A DNA stretch of 64,000 bases from Paenibacillus aceti (GTDB lineage: Bacteria; Bacillota; Bacilli; Paenibacillales; Paenibacillaceae), in contig NZ_KZ987724.1 of NCBI RefSeq assembly GCF_003614185.1, forward strand, positions 4,879,556 to 4,943,555, given 5' to 3'. This document shows, piece by piece, positions 27,513-36,178 of the stretch. The position numbers were made by a program, and so were the translations under genes. Numbering within the stretch: position 1 is the stretch's first letter; every line of letters starts with the position of its first letter. The notes below the pieces were generated by a model. That model was not told where the DNA came from, made no database searches, and worked only from the letters and a program-made list of their open reading frames with translations.

Positions 27513-27699
27513 TCTAACGAAACTACAGATCGCTATTTCCGCAGAAACAGCCCTCATTTCAATCTAACGAAACACCATAACGCTATTCAGGACAAAAACA
27601 GGCTCAAAGCTACTATTTTGCCTCAATAACGATACCCAGTTTCGTTACAAATCTCAGCGGCTCTTTTTGGCGCAAATAACGCTACCACGTTTCGTTAGA
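27513..27699. repeat. Intergenic quartet repeat, CTAACGAAAC family (locus B), inside pil operon
   Basis: Copies lie at 27513-27538, 27563-27587 (forward), 27625-27648 and 27675-27699 (inverted), spaced 50, 62 and 50 bp. The repeat separates pilC from the major pilin gene and can fold into a long hairpin that might tune or end transcription there. Confidence 0.85.
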
Positions 27700-27727
27700 A
27701 CTAAAAAAATTAGGAGGTTTCATTACT

Positions 27728-28165
27728 ATGACTGCACTTATTCAAAGGTTTAGAAAAGAAGAGAAGGGTTTGACATTAATCGAGTTACTCGCGGTAATCG
27801 TCATTATCGGAATTATCGCCGCGATTGCGGTGCCGTTGATTACGGGAATGCTCGACAAAACGAAGGAAAATGCGCGTGTGGCGACGGCAAATCAACTGTT
27901 CGAGGCGGCGAAGCTGCGGTCGATTGCGATTAATAATGGGGATTTGAAGGAAACACATGCTTTGCAGGATTTAATTGATGATGGATATATTCAGGGGGGA
28001 CTTACCGATCCGGAGACGGGCAAGTCTTTCGAAGCAGGCACCTTAGTAAATCTGGATAATATTAAATCTGGGGATGTAGTTACTCTTGTTGTTGAAGGAG
28101 TGTCTAAATCCTACACAGTGGCGGAATTGACCAAGAATAGCGAAACCGCAAAGGCCACTCCCTAA
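27728..28165 (+). CDS. Major type IV pilin-like protein
   Basis: A 145-residue prepilin. Its head is followed by KGLTLIELLAVIVIIGIIAA, with cleavage after Gly and Glu at +5, then the long hydrophobic alpha1 helix. The C-terminal domain is small, like GspG/ComGC-type pilins, and lacks a Cys pair. TTAGGAGG precedes the start. Position in the operon and best match to the consensus make it the likely main pilus subunit. Confidence 0.88.
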   Translation: MTALIQRFRKEEKGLTLIELLAVIVIIGIIAAIAVPLITGMLDKTKENARVATANQLFEAAKLRSIAINNGDLKETHALQDLIDDGYIQGGLTDPETGKSFEAGTLVNLDNIKSGDVVTLVVEGVSKSYTVAELTKNSETAKATP

Positions 28166-28192
28166 AGGAGGAAAGTAAGCTAAAACAAAACG

Positions 28193-28921
28193 ATGAGCCC
28201 AACTATTATAATCGCTAACTTTATCATCGGATTGGGGGCCGGCTGGGCGCTGGGCGAGGCCGGCCGCTGGCTACTCGCCCGGCGCGGCCTTACGCCGCCG
28301 GGCACTTCCCCCGCGGCTGGCGCAGCCGCCGCGGAGCCGGGCACCCCCGGCCGTGCCAAGCACCGGCCGGGGCGCCTTGCGGCGAACAGCGCCGCCGCCT
28401 TCGGCACGGCGGTGCTGTTCGCCTGGACGGCCATGCGCTTTGGCTTCGCCGGCGCATGGGGGATCGGACTGCTGCTATCCGCGCTGTCCGTCCTGGTGAC
28501 CTACACCGATCTCGCGGCACGTATTATACCGAACGAGATCGTGTTGGCCTTTGGCGGCGCCTTGCTCATCGCGGCGCCGATTACAAGCGGTGAACCGCTC
28601 TGGGTTCACCTGCTCGGTGCGGCAAGCGGCAGCGCTGTGCTTCTGCTGCTTGCCGCACTGACCTCTGGCCGCGGCGTAGGGATGGGGGATGTGAAGCTAT
28701 TGTTCATCCTCGGCTGGGCCGTCGGCTTCCCCGGCTCTCTCATCACATTGTTCCTGGCTAGCCTGCTCGCCCTGGGCGCCGGTCTGCTGCAGATGATCTG
28801 GCGCGGCTCCAAGCAGCGCACGATCGCCTTCGGCCCCTATTTAACCGTTGCAGCTCTGATTGTGTATGCCTACGGAAAGGAGATTATCCATTGGTATATA
28901 ACAAGCGTAATCCATCTATAA
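28193..28921 (+). CDS. pilD: Prepilin peptidase (A24 family), methyltransferase region absent
   Basis: A 242-residue polytopic membrane aspartyl protease that removes prepilin leaders. The two catalytic Asp motifs are visible: TYTDLAARIIPN and GMGDVKLL (GxGD). The N-terminal cysteine motifs of the bifunctional peptidase/N-methyltransferase are missing; the protein has no Cys at all. In their place is an Ala/Pro/Gly-rich stretch (about residues 32-65) encoded by conspicuously GC-rich DNA. The nearest ribosome site (AAAGGAGG, 28164-28171) is 21 bases from ATG, unusually far. The stop overlaps pilM. Confidence 0.85.
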   Translation: MSPTIIIANFIIGLGAGWALGEAGRWLLARRGLTPPGTSPAAGAAAAEPGTPGRAKHRPGRLAANSAAAFGTAVLFAWTAMRFGFAGAWGIGLLLSALSVLVTYTDLAARIIPNEIVLAFGGALLIAAPITSGEPLWVHLLGAASGSAVLLLLAALTSGRGVGMGDVKLLFILGWAVGFPGSLITLFLASLLALGAGLLQMIWRGSKQRTIAFGPYLTVAALIVYAYGKEIIHWYITSVIHL

Positions 28922-29853
28922 TTAACCGCTGGTCCCGTCCGGCAACCCTGGGCGTGACCATGGAGGAAGAGGGCATCCGCTTCGTTCAGCTCGATCATAA
29001 GTTCGGCACAGTAGCCGCCTGCGATTTCCTGCCTCTGCCCTCTCTGTTCAATGAGGAAGGGGTACCGGAGCTATCCGTCCACCTTCATACGCTGCAGAGC
29101 TGGATCGCCCGGCATGGGCTGGGCAGGAGCAAGGCTCATCTGGCGGCTCCGACTTCCCAATCATTCATAAGGGTTATCCGCGTGCCCAAGGTAAAGGCGA
29201 GACAGCAGCGGCAGGTGACAGATTTGGAGATTGAGAGCAGTTTGCGCTTTCCGTTCGAACAACCCATCATTGACTATCATTGGATGGACGAGCAGCCGGA
29301 AGGGGATGAGGATACGCTGCCTACCCTGGTGGCTGCTGTGCCCCGTCCATTGATTGAGGAGATGGTCGATGTACTGGAGAAGGCTGGACTCCATATCACC
29401 TCGGTCGACCTGGGGGCGATCGCGGTATCACGGATTTTGCAGCGTCAGAACAGACTTGAGCAAGGCTGCGTGATGGTGATTCTCTTCCAGGCCAAAGAAG
29501 CAGAGGTCTACTTATTTTATCAGGGCATTCCTGATTTCATCCGTACCTTTCCGTTAGAGCAAATGACCGAAGATAGCCTGAATAATTGGCGATATAGCGA
29601 GATTATCTCTTCCGTTACCAGAATTGTTAATTTCTACGAATATACGCTGCATGAAGGTGCAGTGCGGATTTCTAGCATCGTTCTGGCCGGAGCCGCCCCT
29701 GACAAAGGAGAGATCCGACAGCAGTTAAGTGAGACGTTCGCTCAAATCGATGTGTCAGAGCTGAATGTTCAGGAGTATTTCACCACAGTGACCTCGGAAT
29801 ATCTGGACAGCTACGCGATCGCGCTGGGGCTGGCGCTGAAGGGGGCCAAGTAA
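28891..29853 (+). CDS. pilM: Type IV pilus alignment protein PilM
   Basis: A 320-residue actin-like (ASKHA) cytoplasmic protein that binds the PilN N-terminus and connects it with the assembly ATPase. The PilM fold is suggested by LGVTMEEEGIRFVQL at the start, the LEIESSLRFPF segment and the central TSVDLGAIAVSRIL. The start is TTG 28891, supported by AAAGGAG eight bases upstream, so it overlaps the end of the peptidase gene by 31 bases. pilN follows one base after its stop. Confidence 0.85.
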   Translation: MVYNKRNPSIINRWSRPATLGVTMEEEGIRFVQLDHKFGTVAACDFLPLPSLFNEEGVPELSVHLHTLQSWIARHGLGRSKAHLAAPTSQSFIRVIRVPKVKARQQRQVTDLEIESSLRFPFEQPIIDYHWMDEQPEGDEDTLPTLVAAVPRPLIEEMVDVLEKAGLHITSVDLGAIAVSRILQRQNRLEQGCVMVILFQAKEAEVYLFYQGIPDFIRTFPLEQMTEDSLNNWRYSEIISSVTRIVNFYEYTLHEGAVRISSIVLAGAAPDKGEIRQQLSETFAQIDVSELNVQEYFTTVTSEYLDSYAIALGLALKGAK

Positions 29854-29854
29854 G

Positions 29855-30412
29855 ATGATCGATATTAATCTGCTGCCGCCACGCCCGCGACCGGTGTGGT
29901 CCACACTGCTGCTGCCGGTCCTCCTGCTCCTGGCCGGAGCGGCTCTGGCCATTTATCTAGCTGCGGGGTATATAGAACTCAGGCAATCCGTAAGTACGAT
30001 GCGGGCCGACATCGAGGCGACAGAACGGCGGCAAGCCGAGCTGCAATTGGAGATTCAGCAATTAAGCAAGACCTATGGAATCGGTGTCGATGGCAAAGAA
30101 TTATTGCAGAGCTTGCGACGCCTTCGCCCCAGGTTGGAGCCTTTAATGAGAGATCTACAAGCTCCGCTTCCTGAAGGCGGGCAAATAGAGGATATACAAT
30201 TTGGGCTCCGCAGTCTGGTCTGGACATGCTCTTTTCAGAGCTTGAACGAAGTAAGGGATTATTCTAAATCGATGCAGCAGGTATTCGCCGCTGGCGAAGT
30301 ATTCATCCAGACGATCCATGAGCAGGAGGAGCAATATGTCGGGACCTTTCAACTGCTTGGAGAGGACATAGCAGGGATTATAAGTCGGGGGCAGGCAGGT
30401 GAAGCCGGATGA
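29855..30412 (+). CDS. pilN: Type IV pilus assembly protein PilN
   Basis: A 185-residue single-pass membrane protein. It begins MIDINLLPPRPRP, the conserved PilN motif that inserts into PilM, followed by one TM helix (LLLPVLLLLAGAALAIYL) and a coiled-coil periplasm-facing region. It is coupled to pilM upstream and to the PilO-like gene downstream, with an ATGA overlap. Confidence 0.87.
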   Translation: MIDINLLPPRPRPVWSTLLLPVLLLLAGAALAIYLAAGYIELRQSVSTMRADIEATERRQAELQLEIQQLSKTYGIGVDGKELLQSLRRLRPRLEPLMRDLQAPLPEGGQIEDIQFGLRSLVWTCSFQSLNEVRDYSKSMQQVFAAGEVFIQTIHEQEEQYVGTFQLLGEDIAGIISRGQAGEAG

Positions 30413-31056
30413 TTTCAGGGCAGATGGAGCGAAAAGACGGGTTTCTGTTATTTTTGGCCGTCATTATTTTTATATTTAGCGGTGTATTTTATTTTCTATG
30501 GTACCGGCCTGCAGCGAATGAATCGCAGAGCTTGTCCGTCAAGCAGAGGGAAACCGAGCAATTCCTACATAAAACAGAACAGATTGTAAAGGATAAACGC
30601 GCCGAGCTCCAGGATGCGGCCACAGCGCAACAGAGCCTGGACAGTCGTCAATTGCCCGTGAAGGCAGATCAGAATGGAGTGCTACGGGATTTGGAAGCAG
30701 CCTCGAGTCATTCGGGGGTCAAAGTCGTGGGGGTGTCCTTTGTCCTGCAGGAGACCCCCCGAGCGGAATCAGCTTCTACCGGGTCGCCCGAGAGTGAGGA
30801 TTCTCAAGCTAGTGCTGAAGACTTCATAAGCCTGCTGGATACGGTGAGTCAGCGGGTGCAAGGTCTGTCTGCGATGGGGGTAGAGCTTCGTGTGCAGGGA
30901 ACGCTAGAGGAGATGAAGGAATTCCTGGCGGGGCTTCATTCGGAAGAACGCTTATACGTGGCTGAATCCATGCAGTATGCAGCAGGCAAGGGGGATGAGC
31001 CAGGGGTAACCAGCCTCCGCTTGCGCAGCTTTTACCGTTCTACACCGAATGCCTGA
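30409..31056 (+). CDS. pilO: PilO-like pilus assembly protein
   Basis: A 215-residue protein with one N-terminal TM (FLLFLAVIIFIFSGVFYFLW), a coiled-coil segment (about residues 40-75) and a ferredoxin-like C-terminal domain, as in PilO, the partner of PilN. The sequence is weakly conserved, so the assignment relies mainly on topology and on position directly after pilN, which it overlaps by 4 bases. It is the last gene of the pil operon. Confidence 0.75.
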   Translation: MISGQMERKDGFLLFLAVIIFIFSGVFYFLWYRPAANESQSLSVKQRETEQFLHKTEQIVKDKRAELQDAATAQQSLDSRQLPVKADQNGVLRDLEAASSHSGVKVVGVSFVLQETPRAESASTGSPESEDSQASAEDFISLLDTVSQRVQGLSAMGVELRVQGTLEEMKEFLAGLHSEERLYVAESMQYAAGKGDEPGVTSLRLRSFYRSTPNA

Positions 31057-31082
31057 TACGTATGCATATACTATCATCGACT

Positions 31083-31107
31083 GCCGTTCGAGAGAACGGC
31101 TATTTTT
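31083..31107 (+). terminator. Rho-independent terminator of pil operon
   Basis: GCCGTTC, loop GAGA, GAACGGC, then TATTTTT. Confidence 0.82.
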
Positions 31108-31198
31108 ATAGGAATTGGATTTTAAAAGATATCCGACTTAAACACTGTAAATTTGACATTATATATGTATACTATCAGTAAGTGCTTTCAGTTTTTTT

Positions 31199-31225
31199 TG
31201 AGACGCTTTGCCTCATGTTCGCGTA
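31199..31225 (+). promoter_or_regulatory. ECF sigma-W-like promoter for NfeD/SPFH operon
   Basis: TGAGAC (31199-31204), a 17-bp spacer and CGTA (31222-31225), one base from the B. subtilis SigW consensus TGAAAC-N16/17-CGTA. NfeD/flotillin operons in B. subtilis are SigW targets, which fits, but the ECF factor is not in the window. Confidence 0.55.
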
Positions 31226-31267
31226 TATACTATTACTACTATGCGGAAAGGTGGTGTATTTGGCGGA

Positions 31268-31705
31268 ATGGATGCATGGGTGCTATGGCTAATCGCCGCA
31301 GGAATATTACTCGTATTCGAGATGATGACGCTGACATTCTACCTGTTATGGCTAAGCCTTGGAGCAGCAGTGGCAGCGATTGTTGCTTTGGTGGTTCCAG
31401 ATGCTTATATTTTACAGGTTGTAGCAGGCTGTGTAGTGGCTATTGTGCTTACGATCTTTACGAAGCCGTTATCGCGGAAATTTCGCTCATCGTCCAAGGG
31501 ATTCGAGGATGCCGGGACAGAATTGATTGGAAGACAGGGAGTAGTAGTTGAACCTATTGAAGAGGGACAGTTCGGAATCGTGAAGATTGGCGGAGATACA
31601 TGGAGCGCTACATCAGCCCGTTCTCTGAAGAAGGATGAACTGGTTCGGGTGCTTAAGCGCAGCAGTACAATTTTAGAAGTAGAACGATGGGAGGATTTCA
31701 CTTAA
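31268..31705 (+). CDS. NfeD-family membrane protein
   Basis: A 145-residue short NfeD1b-type protein: two to three TM helices (WVLWLIAAGILLVFEM and LWLSLGAAVAAIVALVV) followed by an OB-fold beta domain (about residues 85-145). It partners SPFH proteins in membrane microdomains. I chose ATG 31268 for family length; an upstream in-frame ATG at 31241 has no ribosome site. Its TAA overlaps the ATG of the SPFH gene by one base. Confidence 0.85.
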   Translation: MDAWVLWLIAAGILLVFEMMTLTFYLLWLSLGAAVAAIVALVVPDAYILQVVAGCVVAIVLTIFTKPLSRKFRSSSKGFEDAGTELIGRQGVVVEPIEEGQFGIVKIGGDTWSATSARSLKKDELVRVLKRSSTILEVERWEDFT

Positions 31706-32646
31706 TGGGCTGGGAATTAGCTATAATTATTGTCATTGTGCTAGTTGTTGTTGTATTCATTTCACTGACTGTCAAGATCGTACCACAGCAACGGGTTGGC
31801 GTTGTAGAACGTCTCGGTAAGTTCAATCGTCTGTTAACACCGGGTCTTAATATTCTGATTCCGGTGATCGATCAGGTTCGTATTTATCATGACCTACGGA
31901 TTCAACAGGCCAATGTACCACCGCAAACGGTCATCACTAAAGATAACGTACAGGTGCAGATCGACACGATTATCTTCTATCAGGTTGTGGGACCAGAGCA
32001 GGCAACTTACGGAATTTCAGATTATGTATATGGGGTAAGGAATATTTCGACAGCTACGATGCGTCAGATCATCGGTAAGCTGGAGCTGGACGAAACCTTG
32101 TCCGGACGGGAAAAAATCTCTACAGAAATCCGGATCGCCCTGGACGAAGCTACGGAGAAATGGGGCGTGCGGATCGAGCGGGTAGAAGTCATCGACATTA
32201 AGCCGCCGCTCGATATTCAGGAAGCGATGGACAAACAAATGAAGGCCGAGCGGAATAAACGGGCGATCGTCCTTGAAGCCGAAGCGGCGAAGCAAGATAT
32301 GATCCTGCGCGCTGAAGGGGATAAGCAGAGTAAGATCCTAAAGGCGGAAGGGGATAAAGAAGCGCGGATTCGTGAAGCGGAAGGCTTGCGCCAGGCGCAG
32401 GAGCTTGAGGCCCTCGGGGAAGCGAAGGCAATCCAGGCTGTCGCCGAAGCGGAGAAAGCACGGATCGAGATGCTGCGCAGCGCGGCCTTGACCGAGCAGG
32501 TTCTCGCTTATCAATCATTCGAAGCCTTGAAGGAAGTAGCCAAGGGACCAGCGAACAAGGTGTTCATTCCGTCGAATGCGGTTGAGACTCTCGGCAGCCT
32601 CGGAGCGATTGGCGAGCTGTTCAAGGAAAGCAAAGGCGATAAATAG
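31705..32646 (+). CDS. SPFH/stomatin-like protein (paraslipin/QmcA type)
   Basis: A 313-residue membrane-scaffold protein: an N-terminal TM (LAIIIVIVLVVVVFISL), an SPFH/band 7 domain (PQQRVGVVERLGKFNRLL onward) and a long Ala/Glu-rich coiled coil (about residues 190-270) for oligomerisation. ATG 31705 follows GGGAGGA at good spacing. It is co-transcribed with NfeD, the usual pair, and probably organises lipid domains under envelope stress. Confidence 0.9.
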   Translation: MGWELAIIIVIVLVVVVFISLTVKIVPQQRVGVVERLGKFNRLLTPGLNILIPVIDQVRIYHDLRIQQANVPPQTVITKDNVQVQIDTIIFYQVVGPEQATYGISDYVYGVRNISTATMRQIIGKLELDETLSGREKISTEIRIALDEATEKWGVRIERVEVIDIKPPLDIQEAMDKQMKAERNKRAIVLEAEAAKQDMILRAEGDKQSKILKAEGDKEARIREAEGLRQAQELEALGEAKAIQAVAEAEKARIEMLRSAALTEQVLAYQSFEALKEVAKGPANKVFIPSNAVETLGSLGAIGELFKESKGDK

Positions 32647-32657
32647 AAATGAAGCTC

Positions 32658-32710
32658 AAAGAGCCATCCCGGAAGGTAGTAGCTTACTACTCAGGGGTGG
32701 CTCTTTTTTT
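32658..32710 (+). terminator. Rho-independent terminator after SPFH gene
   Basis: AAAGAGCCA pairs with TGGCTCTTT, an inner TAGTA/TACTA stem is present, and the hairpin ends in TTTTTTT. Confidence 0.88.
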
Positions 32711-32723
32711 GCGGGGCACTATT

Positions 32724-33608
32724 TTAAGAATAGTATAATAAAGCATCTTCCAAATCCGGTTCTACGATCGTGTACTGAAAATCTGGAGTTCTATTGCCGA
32801 GGATAAGTCTGACATGGATTCCCTCTTGCATTTGCTTCATGGAGATCACTTTGAATTCACGTGCTAAAATATTTAACTGATGAGTTCCTTCTACCTTCGT
32901 TTCGATCACCGGATTTTGTATTCCACTAAGCCATTCAGCGGGCGTGCCCTGGAAGTCGATCGTCTTATTCTTGATGAAAATAAATTGCTCGCAGACGGCG
33001 GCAATGTCGTCTACCCTATGTGTGGACAGGAGGATTAATTTATGCTCGGCTATAGTGGTCAATAAGGTACGGATGCGTACCTGCTCGAGCGGGTCCAGTC
33101 CGGCTGTCGGCTCATCTACGATGATCATCTGCGGATCTTTCATCAGGACAGTGGCAATGCCTAACCTCCGTCTCATTCCGGGCGAGTAGGCGCCGATTTT
33201 TCGGTATGCAGCCCCCCGAAGGGTCGTCAGCTCCAGCACATGCTCAATGCGCTCCTCGATTCCTTTGCGTGTACCTATGCGGTTGAGCTTACCGATATAC
33301 CCCAGCATTTCATAGGCATTCAGTTCATCGTACAGGCTAAAATCCTGCGGAAGATATCCGACCAGCTCCTTAACCTTGATCGCATCCTCGACCGTATCCA
33401 GATCGTTGAAGCGGATCATCCCCGTTGACGGCTTCGTCAGAGCGGATATCATATTCATCAAGGTCGTTTTCCCAGACCCGTGATTGCCGAGAATTCCAAA
33501 AGTGCCTGTATCCACGCTAAAGCTGATATTTTTCAACACTTCATTCTTCCTGAAGGATTTACTGACATTCGATATTTCCAGTTGCTTCATCGTTCCCTCT
33601 TGACGCAT
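32724..33608 (-). CDS. ABC transporter ATP-binding protein
   Basis: A 294-residue ATPase of a two-gene ABC system, of the CcmA/bacitracin-export-like class. It has Walker A GNHGSGKTT (with His where Pro or Asn is common), Q-loop GYLPQDFSLY, the signature in a divergent form YSPGMRRRLGIA, Walker B MIIVDEPTAGLD and H-loop LLSTHRVDD. The C-terminal ~70 residues are a non-ATPase extension. The start at 33608 has the stronger ribosome site (GAGGAGG); MKQLEIS at 33590 is also possible. It follows its permease on the minus strand. Confidence 0.88.
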   Translation of the reverse strand: MRQEGTMKQLEISNVSKSFRKNEVLKNISFSVDTGTFGILGNHGSGKTTLMNMISALTKPSTGMIRFNDLDTVEDAIKVKELVGYLPQDFSLYDELNAYEMLGYIGKLNRIGTRKGIEERIEHVLELTTLRGAAYRKIGAYSPGMRRRLGIATVLMKDPQMIIVDEPTAGLDPLEQVRIRTLLTTIAEHKLILLSTHRVDDIAAVCEQFIFIKNKTIDFQGTPAEWLSGIQNPVIETKVEGTHQLNILAREFKVISMKQMQEGIHVRLILGNRTPDFQYTIVEPDLEDALLYYS

Positions 33609-33637
33609 GGTTTCCTCCTCTTACCAAACAGGTCGGT

Positions 33638-34879
33638 TTACGTTTCTCTGGCTTTGATGACGGACACATTCAGAATAAAGAGCATAACAGATATCGATAG
33701 GAAAAAAACAGGCCACAGCATATGCCCCAGATCGGCGAGATTGAGAGGGGCAATGCTCCAGAGCAGCAGCGCTGCCGTATATCCAGCCATGCTTACCCTC
33801 GTCATATTAGCTGCTGTCAGTCCGGTTAAGGCGAGTAGAAGACCTCCGCTTAACAGAATTAATAAATTGCCTAATCCGGTCTCCAGACCGAACAGAAAGG
33901 CGGCGGCATAGACAAAGGCGATGAAGGATTCCGACACAATCGCTCCATAGGCGAAACGCTCGATCAGGATTTTATATTTAGGTGTGCTGCTGGTATAAAT
34001 AACGCCTTCCCGTTTGTTTCCATAAATTTCCGAATGGATAGGGATTAATATATAGCCTGGCAGCAAGACCAGGGCATAATGAATGATCGTCCAGAGCGAC
34101 AGGTCATTCTTGATAAACGCATAGATACACAGGATTAACATCACGGCGGTGACCGGGGCGAAGCCCTTTAATAAGATCGTTTTATTATAGGAATAGCATA
34201 TTTTTCTGACTTTCCTTTTGTATTTTCTTCGCTTATTCTCTCGGGTTATTTCTTTATCTTCCAAAATGGCATAGTACAGCCCAAAATAGACCGTCAGCAG
34301 CAGGATGAAGCTAATCGGTGCGAACAAGGTAACATCGAAGATAGCCGGAGCATAGCCCGCTAGTAAAGTCATGATGATCATACCGACATAAGAAATGACG
34401 ATGCTGCGGAACAGCATAAATAGTATGGCACTGAGAAGCGAAGCCGTGAAGATAATAGGGGCCACGACCATAGCAAAATCGGACACAAGCTTAAATGAAA
34501 AGAAAGCCGGTTGTCCTATAAATAAAGGACTCAGCGCAAAGAGAAGCATGCTTGCCAGCGACGCAAAGAAGAATAGCGAGATAACGGCAAACCATTTGCC
34601 AGATGCGATGCTGTGGATTCTTATAGGCTGAGAGTATAGGATGTGGTTCGTGAGAACACCCGTATTCTCCTTTAAGACAACAGCGACTGGCCATGGAATT
34701 GCGCAGAGAATCAGTATTTTCAGATTTTCTGTAAAATGAGCTACCGCCTGCTCAGTGCTCCAGGAGCTATGAAATACAGGGCTGCTGATCAGTGCGGATA
34801 GCAGGATGATGGCTCCGATCAGGAGCAAACAATAATTTTTATAGAATCTTCTGTATTCAAGAAAAACTAAATTTTTCAT
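33638..34879 (-). CDS. ABC transporter membrane protein (ABC-2-like)
   Basis: A 413-residue integral membrane protein with about ten to twelve hydrophobic segments, a positively charged cytoplasmic loop (RENKRRKYKRKVRK, mid-protein) and no soluble domain. It is probably the permease partner of the ATPase encoded 29 bases downstream. The sequence does not reveal the substrate; exporters of this layout move peptides, lipids or antibiotics. ATG 34879 follows AGAGGAA. Confidence 0.75.
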   Translation of the reverse strand: MKNLVFLEYRRFYKNYCLLLIGAIILLSALISSPVFHSSWSTEQAVAHFTENLKILILCAIPWPVAVVLKENTGVLTNHILYSQPIRIHSIASGKWFAVISLFFFASLASMLLFALSPLFIGQPAFFSFKLVSDFAMVVAPIIFTASLLSAILFMLFRSIVISYVGMIIMTLLAGYAPAIFDVTLFAPISFILLLTVYFGLYYAILEDKEITRENKRRKYKRKVRKICYSYNKTILLKGFAPVTAVMLILCIYAFIKNDLSLWTIIHYALVLLPGYILIPIHSEIYGNKREGVIYTSSTPKYKILIERFAYGAIVSESFIAFVYAAAFLFGLETGLGNLLILLSGGLLLALTGLTAANMTRVSMAGYTAALLLWSIAPLNLADLGHMLWPVFFLSISVMLFILNVSVIKARET

Positions 34880-34993
34880 TTCCGGTTCCTCTTGTTTAAC
34901 ATAATCTTGGTTTACTAGTTATGTAATGATGTTAGGGCCGCCGGACCAATGAGGGGAAGAGTCATTGATTCAGCAGCCCTTTATATAAACCGC

Positions 34994-35668
34994 TTAGGAA
35001 TTACGCTTGGACAGCTGTTCCTTCAGCCGATCCAATTCTTCGTTGACTGCTGTGGAATTGGCTGCAGTCGAAGCACTGGCTGGATTGCCATAGGCTTGGG
35101 AATTTACCGAAAGGTCGAGGTCCGTCTCCCACTCCAAGATTTTCTCTTCCATTCGTTCGAATCCCCGTGCCGCATCGCCGCTCTCGATTCCGCGACTGAA
35201 GTTAGGCTGCTGCACTGCGGCGCGATCTTTAGCCTTCTGGGCTCTATTGGCCAGTTCATTGCGTTTTTCCTTAAGGCGGGCATGCTCTTCCTTAGCAGCG
35301 TCCAATTGCAGCTGCAATTCAAGAACTTGCTCTTTAGCCTGATTCATCTCGTCAGTGTGCTGCTGCACTTTGTCTTCGAATTGAATCTTGGCGATCGCCG
35401 CCTCGCGGGCCGCTGCTTCATCGCCTGCTTCCAGCGCCGAGAGGGCGCGCAGTTCGAATTCTTTGACCGCTTGTGCAGCCTCATTCATTTTTCTCTCTGC
35501 GATGCTGGCCGCTTTTTGCCGACCTTTAATGTTCTCCTCCGCAGTACGAATATCCTCCTCCATGTTGCGCAAATATTGGCCTGTCATCAAGACGGGATCC
35601 TCCAGCTTGTTCAATACCTCGTGGACGGTTGCTTTGGTTATATTAGAGATTCTTTCGAAGATACTCAT
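34994..35668 (-). CDS. pspA: Phage shock protein A (PspA/IM30)
   Basis: A 224-residue, almost wholly coiled-coil membrane-repair protein of the ESCRT-III-like PspA/Vipp1 family. The N-terminus MSIFERISNITKATVHEVLN is the amphipathic helix, and LEDPVLMTGQYLRNMEEDI is the family core. AAAGGAG precedes the start. It lies downstream of a PspC-domain gene on the same strand, suggesting a small envelope-stress operon. Confidence 0.93.
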   Translation of the reverse strand: MSIFERISNITKATVHEVLNKLEDPVLMTGQYLRNMEEDIRTAEENIKGRQKAASIAERKMNEAAQAVKEFELRALSALEAGDEAAAREAAIAKIQFEDKVQQHTDEMNQAKEQVLELQLQLDAAKEEHARLKEKRNELANRAQKAKDRAAVQQPNFSRGIESGDAARGFERMEEKILEWETDLDLSVNSQAYGNPASASTAANSTAVNEELDRLKEQLSKRNS

Positions 35669-35730
35669 TTTTCATCTGCTCCTTTGAGTTTGGATTTGAA
35701 TTTTAGAATTTGAATTTGCGAATCTGTTGA

Positions 35731-35955
35731 TTAGTAATTGCTAAAATGATCGTAGTATTCAGCGCCGCCAATCGGCTCCTTTGGAACGATCACGCTGGCG
35801 ATCAGGTAGAGAGCGATAACTGTGCCGAAGCTGCACAGGGCGGCTACGACGGCGATGAGCCGTACTACAGTGGGGTCAACGCCGAGCCAGGCTGCGATCC
35901 CCCCGCAAAGCCCGCTAACCTGTCTTTCTGTCGTGGAACGGTATAATTTTTTCAT
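35731..35955 (-). CDS. PspC-domain membrane protein
   Basis: A 74-residue protein consisting of one PspC domain: KKLYRSTTERQVSGLCGGIA then AAWLGVDPTVVRL and one TM helix (ALCSFGTVIALYLIASVIV). In PspC-type systems it senses membrane stress or recruits PspA. Its promoter region lies against the edge of the repeat element at 35986. Confidence 0.9.
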   Translation of the reverse strand: MKKLYRSTTERQVSGLCGGIAAWLGVDPTVVRLIAVVAALCSFGTVIALYLIASVIVPKEPIGGAEYYDHFSNY

Positions 35956-35985
35956 AATACAAACACTCGCTTTCTTTATAGATGT

Positions 35986-36153
35986 AGTTCAAAAAGGTCG
36001 CTTTTGATCACGAAGTGAATCAGGGAGTAACTCGACGTCGAATCTTGAATTCAGCCGGGCCTTCTGGTGCTCACGTACAAACTACGTACGCTCCGCTCCT
36101 CAGCCCCTAGCTTCATCCAACCTTCTCGGTGCTGAAAACCGACTTTTTGAACT
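35986..36153. repeat. MITE-like ~168-bp element with terminal inverted repeats
   Basis: The left end AGTTCAAAAAGGTCGC and the right end (reverse complement AGTTCAAAAAGTCGG) form imperfect ~25-bp terminal inverted repeats. The interior has palindromes such as CGACGTCG and CACGTAC...CGTACG. There is no coding frame. A third copy of the terminus lies at 36179-36203. Confidence 0.7.
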
Positions 36154-36178
36154 TGAATTTAAAGAAGTAGCTCAAAGT

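Noticed and set aside
34949-35713. Long plus-strand open frame of 254 codons
   Set aside because: It is the antisense of pspA; the pspA frame has clear family motifs and a ribosome site, the plus frame has neither.
35956-36000. Sigma-W-like promoter for pspC
   Set aside because: A TGAACT-N16 element is followed by CGAG, not CGTA or CGTC, and lies in the repeat element; too weak to list.
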